A DNA stretch of 42,630 bases from Loigolactobacillus jiayinensis (GCF_003946445.1 NZ_RHOF01000032.1:1-42630), one strand, 5' to 3'; counted from the first letter of the stretch, positions 9,068 through 17,783 are shown. Notes: a model not told the origin generated them from the letters alone. A program made the numbers and translations.

Positions 9068-10420
9068 TTACCTTTGACTTAAATTGGTGAAAAACTGGCT
9101 GATGACTTTGATGCCCATCAAATAGTCAGCTTCAGTAACATTTTCGTTCGGCGCGTGGGCCCCTGAGGTTGGATTGCCAATGCCAATGGCCGCAATCGGC
9201 GCGTGCAAGTAATGATTGAAGTTGTACGATGGCCCCGTTCCGGCTGATGTCGGCAAAACTTCCACACTGTCTGCCCCGCCATAAACGGTTTGCGCAGTGG
9301 CAATCAGTTGCTGGATCAGTGGTGCGTCCATGTCGGAGCGATAGGCTTTAACGCCCATTGTGTAATTGACTTTGAGATCAGCAAAATGGTTGTCATGCAG
9401 CTGAACCGCAACCTTGTGCGCCACTTCAGCTGGGTCTTGGCCTGGCACTAACCGCATGTCGAATTTAGCAACGCCGTGTGCCGGCAACACTGTTTTAACG
9501 CTAGTCCCTTCGTAACCGCCACTGATGCCTTCCATATTAAAGCTAGGCGCAAATAAGTACGCTTCCTTGATCTTATCCTCATCACTACCCTGCAAAAATG
9601 GGTATTTCAACTCATACAAGCGACTTAGCTGCTCCGGCGCAAAATACATTTTGTGCGCCAAGTTTTTAGCCCGTTGCGTGGGTGCGGCGATACCGTCGTA
9701 AAAGCCGTTAACGCTAATTTTTCCGTGTTGATGCAGGCTGGAAATACCGTCGATCAGGTGCCACAGCGCGCCATCAATAATCGCGGCATTGGATGAGTGC
9801 AAGTCACGACTAGCTGAATCAGCCGATAATTCAAAGCAGCTGATGCCTTTGTTGCCGCCTGTGATCCGCAACTGGCCGCGCTCATTTTTACTACCAGACT
9901 CCCAAATGATCAAGTCACTTTTAAATAGATCACTATATTGTTCAAAGTAATCCTGCAACCCTTGGCTGGCGATTTCTTCAGCGCCTTCAACCAAGAATTT
10001 AATGTGGACTGGTGGCTGGCCAGCGTGCGCATCCAAATAATTTTTCAGCGCGGTTAAACGGACAAAGAGATCGCCTTTGCAGTCAGCGATACCGCGGCCG
10101 AAGAACTTCCCATCGCGTTTGGTCAACGTCCACGGATCTGTTTGCCACAGGTCGATGGGATCAGCTGGCTGAACGTCGTAGTGATTGTAAAAAAGCAGCG
10201 TGGTCGCATTAGCAGCCGGCGTGGCAGCGGGAAAATCCGCGAACACCAACGGAAATTTATGGTCACTGAAAACTTGCACCTGACCGCCGAGCTGCGTGAA
10301 AATACCTTGTAAGAATTGGGCAGTCGCTTGAATCTGTTGATATTGCGCCGAAACCGAGCCTAGCTTAATGTATTGGGCTAACTTAGCTTGGTACGCGGCA
10401 ATATTTTGCTGTTCACTCAT
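9068..10420 (-). CDS. M20 family dipeptidase (carnosinase-like)
   Basis: A 450-residue zinc peptidase of the CNDP-like M20 branch. Motifs: NHYDVQP (metal His and catalytic Asp, about residue 80), GRGIADCKGD (bridging Asp), LVEGAEEIAS (catalytic and metal Glu), and SAGTGPSYNF near the C-terminus. Such enzymes split dipeptides or acylated amino acids. It starts at ATG 10420 after AGGAGG, 15 bases behind the MetQ-like gene, and is followed by a second M20 gene. All three lie behind one methionine-specific T-box, so expression should rise when uncharged tRNA-Met builds up. Confidence 0.88.
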   Translation of the reverse strand: MSEQQNIAAYQAKLAQYIKLGSVSAQYQQIQATAQFLQGIFTQLGGQVQVFSDHKFPLVFADFPAATPAANATTLLFYNHYDVQPADPIDLWQTDPWTLTKRDGKFFGRGIADCKGDLFVRLTALKNYLDAHAGQPPVHIKFLVEGAEEIASQGLQDYFEQYSDLFKSDLIIWESGSKNERGQLRITGGNKGISCFELSADSASRDLHSSNAAIIDGALWHLIDGISSLHQHGKISVNGFYDGIAAPTQRAKNLAHKMYFAPEQLSRLYELKYPFLQGSDEDKIKEAYLFAPSFNMEGISGGYEGTSVKTVLPAHGVAKFDMRLVPGQDPAEVAHKVAVQLHDNHFADLKVNYTMGVKAYRSDMDAPLIQQLIATAQTVYGGADSVEVLPTSAGTGPSYNFNHYLHAPIAAIGIGNPTSGAHAPNENVTEADYLMGIKVISQFFTNLSQR

Positions 10421-10435
10421 CCAATCGCCTCCTGG

Positions 10436-11269
10436 TTATTTCAGCTTAAGATCCCAAGCTGCTGTTTCTGAACCTTTGAAAATCTTTTGAATAGCTGTTT
10501 TAGTTGCATCTTGTTGGAACGCCTTAACAACTTTCAAATAAGTTTTATTGTTCTTATCTTTAGTTCTTGCGGCAATGATATTAATGTAAGGTTTTGATTT
10601 CTGATTAATTTTTTCAACGTAAAGCGCGCTCTTACGGTTTAAGCCGGCATCAGTGGCCACCCCACTATTGATTACGGCGGCAGAAACATCACCTAATGAA
10701 TGTGCTGTTTGTGACGCGTCAACTTCCTTGATCTTCAAATTCAGTTTGTTTTGCGTAATATCATTAACCGTTGGTAACGTCTTGTTTTTAATTTTGATCA
10801 AGCCGGCGTTTTGTAGCAAGGTCAGCGCGCGGCCTTCATCAGTGACATCGTTGGCGATGATGATCGTGTCACCTTTTTTAATTTGACTAACCTTCGTGTG
10901 TTTCTTCGAATACAGTGCTAGTGGTGCGATGACCGTTTTGCCGATGGCGCTCAGCTTAGCGTTATGCGTCTTCTTCCAATCGTCAAAGAAGTACTTCGTT
11001 TGGAAGGCGTTTAAATCAACGTCGCCATTAACTAACGCAGTATTCGGCTGATTATAGTCACTAAACGTCACAAACTTTAGCTTGATTCCTTCCTTTTTCA
11101 ACGTTTTTTCCGCCGGATCCCACTGACGGTGATCACTCCCATTAATACCGATTGAAACGGTGGTTGCTGCATGTGCTGGTGCGGCATTGCCACCAACAAG
11201 ACCAATTGTGACACCAAAAGTAACTGCCGCCAAACCAACTAGTAAGGCGAGCTTTTTATGTTTGAACAT
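10436..11269 (-). CDS. metQ: MetQ/NlpA-family methionine-binding protein, without lipobox
   Basis: A 277-residue solute-binding protein of the NlpA/MetQ family (lipoprotein_9). Typical features are SIGINGSDHRQWDPAEKTL, FVTFSDYNQPNTAL and DLNAFQTKYFFDDW. It should bind methionine or a methionine derivative outside the cell for an ABC importer. The N-terminus has a signal peptide (FKHKKLALLVGLAAVTFG...) ending AHA-A. There is no cysteine in it, so it would be cut by signal peptidase I and not lipid-anchored, which is odd for this family. The ATG at 11269 follows GGAGG by 8 bases; a TTG at 11284 overlaps that ribosome site. No MetN or MetP gene is in the window. Confidence 0.88.
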   Translation of the reverse strand: MFKHKKLALLVGLAAVTFGVTIGLVGGNAAPAHAATTVSIGINGSDHRQWDPAEKTLKKEGIKLKFVTFSDYNQPNTALVNGDVDLNAFQTKYFFDDWKKTHNAKLSAIGKTVIAPLALYSKKHTKVSQIKKGDTIIIANDVTDEGRALTLLQNAGLIKIKNKTLPTVNDITQNKLNLKIKEVDASQTAHSLGDVSAAVINSGVATDAGLNRKSALYVEKINQKSKPYINIIAARTKDKNNKTYLKVVKAFQQDATKTAIQKIFKGSETAAWDLKLK

Positions 11270-11304
11270 AACTAATTCCTCCAATATTATGGTAAAGATT
11301 GCGA

Positions 11305-11582
11305 CAAAAAACCGCCCTTAAAATTCTCTTTTCAAGAATTCAAAGGACGGTTTTACCGTGTTGCCACCTTAGTTTCTGCCTTTTTCACAAAAGACAGCTT
11401 CATAAGTTTTCATCCGTTTAACCGGAGCAAAACTTTGCCTGATAACGAGGGCTTGCCCGTTGCTGGCTTAGTCTATACCTCACCAACACATTAACTAAGG
11501 AGACCATATTCGCAAACAACCCTTCATTCGTTCACACCAACCACGAATTCGCTTGTAAGTGTTGTTTGCTACTCATCTCAAT
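11305..11582 (-). promoter_or_regulatory. Methionine-specific T-box leader
   Basis: A tRNA-sensing leader before metQ. Stem I pairs CAAACAAC with GTTGTTTG. The specifier follows as GAA-T-ATG-G, with ATG (Met) at 11507-11505. The T-box sequence AAGGTGGCAACACGG lies at 11373-11355. The terminator pairs AAACCGTCCTTTGAATTC with GAATTTTAAGGGCGG, followed by T6 (about 11352-11306). Uncharged tRNA-Met should favour readthrough into metQ and the two M20 genes. Confidence 0.88.
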
Positions 11583-11613
11583 CATTTACCTGTTTTTTTA
11601 AGTTAATGCCACT

Positions 11614-11642
11614 ATGTTAGTAGTTTTTCTCATTTTTGTCAA
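11614..11642 (-). promoter_or_regulatory. Promoter of the metQ T-box operon
   Basis: TTGACA (11642-11637), 17-base spacer, TAACAT (11619-11614), about 30 bases before T-box stem I. Confidence 0.75.
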
Positions 11643-11769
11643 TGTCCTTTTTAGCAGTTAACGTTTTAACAAATTAATCTAAATTGGCATAAACGTCATA
11701 TTATGTCGTATACCCCTGCTATACTAAGTTTATTCACTTAACCTCTATATAGGAAGGAACTAACGATTA

Positions 11770-12444
11770 ATGAGTAAAAAACACGATAAGAAACAGAAAA
11801 AGCACACTAACGAAAATTCAGCCGAACCAGCGGCCGTACAAATGGTCAATGGTAAAGACATCTACGGTGAAATTGTCCGCGATTTTCCGCAAATGCTCGA
11901 TTATCTCAGCCATTTGCAGCTGTCACCGACTAATACTTGTATCGCTTTACATCCATTAGCCAACTGCTTACAAGTGCGGCTTAGTTATAGTAGTGACCTG
12001 CAAACTGATTTTGCCATTCATCCACAAAAGCGGGTGGTTGGCGCAGAATGGCGGGCAGTCGCTGCTTCACTAATTATTCGTGATCGCCACGTCACTGGCC
12101 AGGAACAAGCATGGTTGATTGGCCAAGGTTTGGCGACTTATATTTTGCACATTGCCGATTACGTGCCTGATTTTGCTGAAAATACGGCCGCCATGAACAA
12201 ATGGACCGTTGAAAAATTAGCCACTGCCTTACTGCTACCAGAAGACTTGGTTCAAGAAACAACCGCATTGGCCATGGACATCACTAAGAAGCAATTGACC
12301 ATGATTGCCCCGCACAATAAGGACATGGTAGTCAATTACGCGCAGCTTAATGTGATTACCCACACCGCCGCACAACTAGCCAACGTGCCTGAGTGGCTGA
12401 TGAAGCAGCGGATTGACGCAGTTTTTAGCGGTCGCACGGTCTAA
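11770..12444 (+). CDS. IrrE/ImmA-like protein with lost metal site
   Basis: A 224-residue protein with a very basic, low-complexity N-terminus (MSKKHDKKQKKH). Residues about 115-170 follow the layout of the IrrE/ImmA (DUF955) metallopeptidase fold. A segment GQGLATYILHI sits where these proteins have the zinc motif AHELGHYLLH, and KLATALLLPEDLVQE where they have RFAAELLMPEDLV. The HExxH histidines and glutamate are absent, as is the third ligand glutamate. If the match is right, this is a catalytically dead relative. No XRE repressor is adjacent. The start at 11770 follows AGGAAGG. The family call rests on pattern only. Confidence 0.55.
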   Translation: MSKKHDKKQKKHTNENSAEPAAVQMVNGKDIYGEIVRDFPQMLDYLSHLQLSPTNTCIALHPLANCLQVRLSYSSDLQTDFAIHPQKRVVGAEWRAVAASLIIRDRHVTGQEQAWLIGQGLATYILHIADYVPDFAENTAAMNKWTVEKLATALLLPEDLVQETTALAMDITKKQLTMIAPHNKDMVVNYAQLNVITHTAAQLANVPEWLMKQRIDAVFSGRTV

Positions 12445-12470
12445 CTAATTTAACGTAACTATGCAAAAAA

Positions 12471-12692
12471 GGGCCTTTCTGAACTTTGGCTGTAAGCAGA
12501 GCTAGTTAGCTTCCATTCCGTCGCCAGTGGACGGAACGAGTGGCGCGTTGGCGAGCTAATTTTCCCTGAATAAAAACAAAAGCAGGCGGGAAAATGGATC
12601 TCGCCAGCCACGCATAGTTCTAAATGGCACAGCCCACCATTAAGAACTATCGACACATCTGGCCCACTGGCGACTCCATTCCAGCAGGCAAC
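12471..12692 (+). repeat. Structured intergenic element, copy A
   Basis: A gene-free element that folds as a branched structure. The outer stem is an 11-bp pair (GTCGCCAGTGG 12520-12530 with CCACTGGCGAC 12664-12674). Inside are an arm ATTTTCCC / GGGAAAAT on a stem TGGCGAG / CTCGCCA, and an arm ATAGTTCTAAATGG / CCATTAAGAACTAT. Copy B at 12851-13086 is the same element inverted, with different bases but the same pairings. It follows the IrrE-like gene in the sense direction. Confidence 0.8.
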
Positions 12693-12850
12693 GGTTGAAC
12701 GTTCAAGTGTTGATTTGTTTAAGTGGCAAAGTTAGTGGGTGTTTTTATGCACATACAGCCTACTTTAAAACTACGAATCACAAACAGCTGTCAGGTAGTC
12801 CTAATTGAGCTAACTAAACGTTCAATCTGATTCACAAAATAATGCTCAAA

Positions 12851-13086
12851 CGCTGCCAAGGTGAAATGGAGGCGCTGGCGTTATCAGCTGTGTCGATGGT
12901 ACTTGGTGACCGCGGTCGCCTAGTACCATGCGCGGCTGGCAAGATCCATTTTCTTTTCCGATTGGGCTTAATTGGAAAGAAAATTAGCTTGACAACGTGC
13001 CACGCGTTCCATACGCCAGCGCCGGAATGGAACCAAACTAAATCCGCCTACGAGTTACTAGAATAACCAAACTTCAAAAAGAACCC
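12851..13086 (-). repeat. Structured intergenic element, copy B (inverted)
   Basis: Inverted, diverged copy of element A. The outer stem is GGCGCTGGCGT (12871-12881) with ACGCCAGCGCC (13013-13023), again 11 bp and perfect although the bases differ from copy A. The arms are ATGGTACT / AGTACCAT and ATTTTCTTT / AAAGAAAAT. Its left-strand edge (GGGTTCTTTTTGAAG) matches the edge of copy A. It lies in sense orientation downstream of the MFS gene. A frame of 74 codons across it is not considered a gene. Confidence 0.8.
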
Positions 13087-13135
13087 AAAAAAGGTGACCT
13101 GCCGGATAAATTAATTTCCGGTAGATCACCTTTTA
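13087..13135 (-). terminator. Terminator of the 13137 MFS gene
   Basis: Stem AAAAGGTGACCTgCCGG / CCGGtAGaTCACCTTTT with A and T runs on either side; it directly follows the MFS stop codon on the minus strand. Confidence 0.85.
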
Positions 13136-13136
13136 T

Positions 13137-14372
13137 TTATTCGCGATCGATTCGGCGCACCGCCGGTAGTAATAACGCCGCTGCGGCAGTCGCTAGTGTG
13201 GCGACGCCGGCAATCAGAAACAATTGCGCGATACCCAATTGATCCGCTAACGGTCCGGCAAACATCAAACCCACCGGCGCGCCAATATTGGTCAACGCCA
13301 TTAAAACACTCATCACGCGCCCCATCATTTCTGGCGCGATTTTCTCCTGCACAATGGCCATAAATGGTGAATTCATAAAGGCCAGCGCAAAACCAGCAAA
13401 AATATTTAAACTAGCAAAGATCCAGAAGCCGCGCTGATTTGGCGGCAGTAGCCCGAACAAGCTAAAAGTTGCGCCCATCACCACTAAACTACCGAATATA
13501 GCGAAGAAACGATTCTTGCCTGCGCCCCACACGCTAATAAAAATACCGCCTAACAGACTGCCCACTGACCATACCGTTTCCACAATTCCCGCTTGACCGA
13601 TGATGCCCCCGAAATGCTGCGTCGTCATCAACGGATATAAGCTGGCGCCAGGCATAATGAACATGACCGAGATCAAGGATAAAATACTGTACTGAAAAAT
13701 ACCCCGATGCCGCAATAATTCGCGCACACCTAAGCGCATATTTTGGAAAAAAGAAACATCCGCAGCTTGCGGCAGTGTTTTCGGCACATAGGCTAATAAA
13801 ACAGTTAACGAACCGAATACTGCGCCGATCACATCCAGTAAAATGATCCACTGCATCGGCATGATTCCAAATAATACCGCCGAAATCCCTGGTGCAATAA
13901 TTGCCGTTAGCGACTGCAGCGTTTGAATTTGTCCATTTGCCTTAGTTAGTTGCGCCTCGGGAACAATCGCTGGAACGATGGTATTAAGCGTTGGCTGTTG
14001 AAAAACTTGCGTGATTGCCCGCGCTAGCATGGCCACCAATAACAACGTTAGCAGCCCGCCATCACTGAATTGGCCGATGGTCAGCGAAATAACGATCGCC
14101 ACCAACGCGGCCAACAAATCCATGCTGATCATGATCACTTTGCGCGACCAGCGATCAATGACCACCCCAGCCACCGGCGCCAAGAAGATCCACGGCAGAA
14201 ACATCATCAAGGTTGATAGTGATAGCGCTGTGGCTGACTTTAACACATCCGTAATGTACCACATGAACGCATATTGCACGATCATCGTGGTTAAGTTAGA
14301 CATAAACTGACCACTGAAAATCAAGTAAAAATTAAGTCGCCAGTTGGTGTGCTGATTTAATTTAAATGGCAT
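13137..14372 (-). CDS. MFS transporter, MefA/enterobactin-exporter-like
   Basis: A 411-residue, 12-helix major facilitator protein. The opening WRLNFYLIFSGQFMSNLTTMI and the loop 2-3 motif GVVIDRWSRKVIM (motif A variant) are typical of the drug/macrolide exporter branch (MefA, EntS-like). The substrate cannot be read from sequence; drug or metabolite export is likely. The ATG at 14372 follows GGAGGG by about 6 bases. It is a single-gene unit with its own terminator and converges on the IrrE-like gene across two structured repeats. Confidence 0.85.
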   Translation of the reverse strand: MPFKLNQHTNWRLNFYLIFSGQFMSNLTTMIVQYAFMWYITDVLKSATALSLSTLMMFLPWIFLAPVAGVVIDRWSRKVIMISMDLLAALVAIVISLTIGQFSDGGLLTLLLVAMLARAITQVFQQPTLNTIVPAIVPEAQLTKANGQIQTLQSLTAIIAPGISAVLFGIMPMQWIILLDVIGAVFGSLTVLLAYVPKTLPQAADVSFFQNMRLGVRELLRHRGIFQYSILSLISVMFIMPGASLYPLMTTQHFGGIIGQAGIVETVWSVGSLLGGIFISVWGAGKNRFFAIFGSLVVMGATFSLFGLLPPNQRGFWIFASLNIFAGFALAFMNSPFMAIVQEKIAPEMMGRVMSVLMALTNIGAPVGLMFAGPLADQLGIAQLFLIAGVATLATAAAALLLPAVRRIDRE

Positions 14373-15085
14373 TGGTGCCCTCCGTATTCCTTTTTTGAAA
14401 GCTCATTATACCAAGAACGCAGGGCATTACCTAGTAAAAGTGTTTGCGGGTGGAACCTATTGACATTCACTCACAGCCTACCACGTTAAAAAAATATCGT
14501 TCAAGCGTTTCACGCTGGCTGCCCGGCTAATTAATGATTTCTACTGATGACCATTTGCAGCGAGCGCTAACCGCGTTAGAACATAACATTAATTACACAA
14601 GCTCACCCCACATAGCTGTTAATTCTCAGCGCCAAATTGCTTATTTCTGCCGGTAAATCTAGCAAAATGGACTAGAACACTACCGGTAAACGTTGACAGG
14701 ATTACAATTCAATACAAGCCGTCATCTGTTTGTTAAATTAAGCTTAAAAATGAGCAAATTGTGGGTGAATTGTTAATTTATGCGCAAATTTAACCGAAAA
14801 TCGGAAAAAAATTCAAAAAAAAATCGTTTTTTATGTAACAATTTCAGAATTCAAAATGCCGTCTAAGACTAAAGGCTTAGGCTTTCACCTATTTTCTATT
14901 ACGTTATATTACAAAAATGTGACGATATTTCAATTTCGGCCAGTTTTGTAATATCGTTGGTATTGGTTTGTTACAGTGCAGCACTATACTTATCACTGTT
15001 GAATCGATAGTAACTAAGCAACGCAAATCGATAGTCTAAATCTTATATAGAAACTAAACCCATAAATCCTTTAGGAGTGATTATT
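14373..15085 (+). promoter_or_regulatory. Long regulatory region upstream of the LysM gene
   Basis: About 700 bases without a gene. The right part holds repeated TGTAAY-type motifs: TGTAAC near 14834, an 11-bp inverted repeat ATATTACAAAA (about 14907) / TTTTGTAATAT (about 14945), and TGTTAC near 14970. These resemble half-sites of WalR, which controls wall hydrolase genes in Firmicutes. A likely promoter is TTGGTT, 16 bases, TATACT (about 14990), giving a leader of roughly 85-90 bases. AATCGATAGT occurs twice in that leader. The part from 14400 to 14800 shows nothing I can name. Confidence 0.5.
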
Positions 15086-15718
15086 ATTTTATTAAGCAAA
15101 CGCGTTAAAATGTTAATGTTCACCACAGCCGGTGCCGCAGGTTTATTCCTAGTCGGTGCTCAACAAGCACAGGCCGCAACTGTAACAGCCCAATCTGGTG
15201 ATACAGTTTCCGAGCTTGCTGAAAAATACGGTGTTTCAATCGATAGTATTGAAACAGCTAACAAGATCAACGCAACAACTCATTTGATCTTCGCTGGCCA
15301 ACAATACGAAATTCCTGATGGTACAACAACATCAACTGCTCAAGCTGCTACAACAACACCAACAGCTAATACACAAGCTACAACAACAACACAATCAGCT
15401 CAAGCTACACAAGCTGCCCAAGCACAACAACAAGCTAGTGCTGCTCAAGCTACACAAGCTGCAACTACATCTACTGCTTCATCAACAACTTCAAGTTCTG
15501 ATGCTGCTGCTAAAGCATGGATTGCTAACAAAGAATCTGGTGGTTCATACACAGCTACTAACGGTCAATACATTGGCAAATACCAATTAAGTTCTTCATA
15601 CTTAAATGGTGACTACTCTGCTGCTAACCAAGAAGCAGTTGCTAACAACTATGTAACTTCACGTTACGGTTCATGGACTGCTGCTCAATCATTCTGGCAG
15701 TCAAACGGCTGGTACTAA
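15086..15718 (+). CDS. Secreted LysM protein with Apf/lysozyme-like C-terminal domain
   Basis: A secreted wall-associated protein, probably a muralytic enzyme. A signal peptide (basic KRVK, then a hydrophobic core, cut after AQA) is followed by one LysM domain (AQSGDTVSELAEKYGVS...), a Thr/Gln/Ala-rich linker, and a C-terminal domain (WIANKESGGSY ... RYGSWTAAQSFWQSNGWY) as in Apf and IsaA/SagA-like proteins. Glu in KESGG is the likely catalytic residue. Start choice is unusual: AGGAG at 15073-15077 is followed by ATT codons at 15080, 15083 and 15086. The GTG at 15077 overlaps the ribosome site, and the ATG at 15110 lacks one and would drop the positive n-region. ATT at 15086 (8-base spacing) fits best. 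Confidence 0.85.
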   Translation: MLLSKRVKMLMFTTAGAAGLFLVGAQQAQAATVTAQSGDTVSELAEKYGVSIDSIETANKINATTHLIFAGQQYEIPDGTTTSTAQAATTTPTANTQATTTTQSAQATQAAQAQQQASAAQATQAATTSTASSTTSSSDAAAKAWIANKESGGSYTATNGQYIGKYQLSSSYLNGDYSAANQEAVANNYVTSRYGSWTAAQSFWQSNGWY

Positions 15719-15745
15719 GCCGTCACCACATAACTTAGATATTTC

Positions 15746-15775
15746 AAAACGTCCACTGCGGTGGGCGTTTTTTTG
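15746..15775 (+). terminator. Terminator of the LysM gene
   Basis: Stem AAAACGTCCACT / GGTGGGCGTTTT with a short loop and a T7 run. Confidence 0.88.
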
Positions 15776-15885
15776 TGCACAGTAAATCAGTGGGACTGCC
15801 TTTCAACTGGAGATTATGCTATGATTAAAGCGATAACATTGACAGTGTGGTTTAAGGACCCACTGAACTAGTAGGAGGTTTTTTT

Positions 15886-17697
15886 ATGTCCACTAAAACA
15901 TTACCTAGCCGTGAGCAAGTACCCACGGAATTAACTTGGGATCTGACCACGGTTTACCCAGACGATGCCGCTTGGGAAGATTCATTTAAGGAAGTCACTG
16001 AACTAGGTCAAAAAGCGACACAGCTAAAAGGCACGCTGGGCGACAGCGCCCGTGATCTCAGTGACGGCTTGGATCAGATTTTTGATCTATACCGTAAATT
16101 AGAGAAACTCTACGTTTACGCTAGCTTGAAACATAATCAAGATAACAATAACGCGACCTATCAAGGCATGGATCAGCGGGCTGGCGCTTTGGCTGCCCAA
16201 GTTGCCGCGCAGGTCTCATTCCTCGAACCAGAAATTCTAGCAATTCCAGCCGATGTGTTAACTGATTACATCGCCAGCAGCACGAATTTAACCGTTTACC
16301 AACATTACTTTGATCAAGTTACGGCAACCCGCAAACATGTGCTGTCGGCTGAGTCTGAGGAATTATTGGCTGGAGCCAGTGATGTCTTCGACGCTTCTGC
16401 CGCCACTTTTGACGTGTTGAACGATGTTGATTTACCTTTCCCAACCGTTAAGGATGCGCAAGGTAACGACGTCGAACTATCGCAAGGCGTTTACGGCACC
16501 TTGATCGAATCGACTAATCGTGACGTGCGCAAGCAAGCGTTCCAGCAGCTGTACAAGGTTTACGGGCAATTCCGCAATACGTTGGCATCGACATTGTCCT
16601 CCCACGTTAAAATGCACAATTACAAAGCGCGGGTGCACCACTACGATTCCGCGCGCCAAGCTTCCCTCGCTGCTGACCACATCCCAGAAAGCGTTTATGA
16701 TACCTTGGTCACCGAGGTCGAGAAAAATTTGCCGTTACTGCATCGCTATGTCGCTTTACGCAAAAAAGTCCTCAGCGTTGACCAATTGCATATGTACGAT
16801 ATGTATACGCCATTAACCGGCGAACCAAGCTTATCCTACACTTATGATGAGGCTAAAGCCGAAGTGTTAAAAGCAACTAAAGTCCTCGGCCGCGAATATA
16901 CAAGCATCGCTGAAGAAGCCTTTGCTGATCGTTGGGTCGACGTGGTAGAAAATAAAGGCAAAACCAGCGGCGCCTATTCTTCCGGCATGTACGACACCAA
17001 TCCCTACATTTTATTGAACTGGCAGAACAACTTGAATAATTTGTACACGTTGGTGCATGAAATGGGCCACTCGATCCACAGCCACTACACGCACCACAAC
17101 CAGCCTTACGTTTACGGCGACTATGCGATTTTTGTTGCAGAAATTGCTTCGACAACGAACGAGAACTTGTTGACGGATTATTTATTGAAGCAACAAACTG
17201 ATCCCCGCACTCGCGCTTATATTTTGAATTACTATCTGGATGGCTTCAAGGGAACAATTTTCCGCCAAACACAATTCGCTGAATTCGAGCATTTCATTCA
17301 CACCGAAGACGCTAAAGGCGTACCGTTGACCGCGGCACATTTGTCAGACTATTATGGCCAGCTAAATCAGAAATACTACGGTCCTGCCGTCGAAAATGAT
17401 CCTGAAATTGCGTTGGAGTGGTCACGGATTCCGCATTTCTACTATAATTACTACGTTTACCAATACGCCACTGGCTTCGCGGCGGCAACAACGTTAGCTG
17501 ACAAAATTGTTAACGGCGAACGAGCTGAGCGAACCGCCTACATTGATTATTTGAAGTCAGGCAGTTCAGCTTATCCAATCGAAATCATGCAAAAAGCCGG
17601 CGTCGATATGACCCAACCTGGCTATTTGGAACAAGCTTTTAAGGTTTTCGAACAACGCTTAAATGAATTAGAAACATTATTAGACACTTTAGACTAG
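15886..17697 (+). CDS. pepF: Oligoendopeptidase F
   Basis: A 603-residue cytoplasmic zinc peptidase of family M3B that degrades oligopeptides of about 7-17 residues during peptide use and protein turnover. The zinc motif HEMGHSIHSHY is at residues 391-401, and the third ligand glutamate lies in VAEIASTTNE. N-terminal PTELTWDLTTVYPDD and the C-terminal GSSAYPIEIMQKAGVDM are PepF hallmarks. Length is that of lactococcal and lactobacillar PepF. The ATG at 15886 follows AGGAGG. It is a single-gene unit with a terminator. Confidence 0.96.
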   Translation: MSTKTLPSREQVPTELTWDLTTVYPDDAAWEDSFKEVTELGQKATQLKGTLGDSARDLSDGLDQIFDLYRKLEKLYVYASLKHNQDNNNATYQGMDQRAGALAAQVAAQVSFLEPEILAIPADVLTDYIASSTNLTVYQHYFDQVTATRKHVLSAESEELLAGASDVFDASAATFDVLNDVDLPFPTVKDAQGNDVELSQGVYGTLIESTNRDVRKQAFQQLYKVYGQFRNTLASTLSSHVKMHNYKARVHHYDSARQASLAADHIPESVYDTLVTEVEKNLPLLHRYVALRKKVLSVDQLHMYDMYTPLTGEPSLSYTYDEAKAEVLKATKVLGREYTSIAEEAFADRWVDVVENKGKTSGAYSSGMYDTNPYILLNWQNNLNNLYTLVHEMGHSIHSHYTHHNQPYVYGDYAIFVAEIASTTNENLLTDYLLKQQTDPRTRAYILNYYLDGFKGTIFRQTQFAEFEHFIHTEDAKGVPLTAAHLSDYYGQLNQKYYGPAVENDPEIALEWSRIPHFYYNYYVYQYATGFAAATTLADKIVNGERAERTAYIDYLKSGSSAYPIEIMQKAGVDMTQPGYLEQAFKVFEQRLNELETLLDTLD

Positions 17698-17730
17698 CTT
17701 ATTGGCGCCAAATCCTCTAAAATAAAGTCA

Positions 17731-17783
17731 AAGAGCGCCGTCAGTTCAGGGAGCACCCCCTGCGGCTGACGACGCTTTTTTAT
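17731..17783 (+). terminator. Terminator of pepF
   Basis: Stem AGCGcCGTCAG / CTGACGaCGCT with an inner CAGGG/CCCTG-like part and T6. Confidence 0.8.

Noticed and set aside
12842-13066. 74-codon frame between the IrrE-like and MFS genes
   Set aside because: It lies wholly in structured element copy B, whose inverted partner has no equivalent frame.
13137-14372. Naming the MFS gene mefA
   Set aside because: Only general branch features are visible; the substrate cannot be assigned.
15318-15590. 90-codon Leu/Gln/His-rich frame
   Set aside because: Shadow of the Thr/Gln/Ala-rich linker of the LysM protein in another frame.
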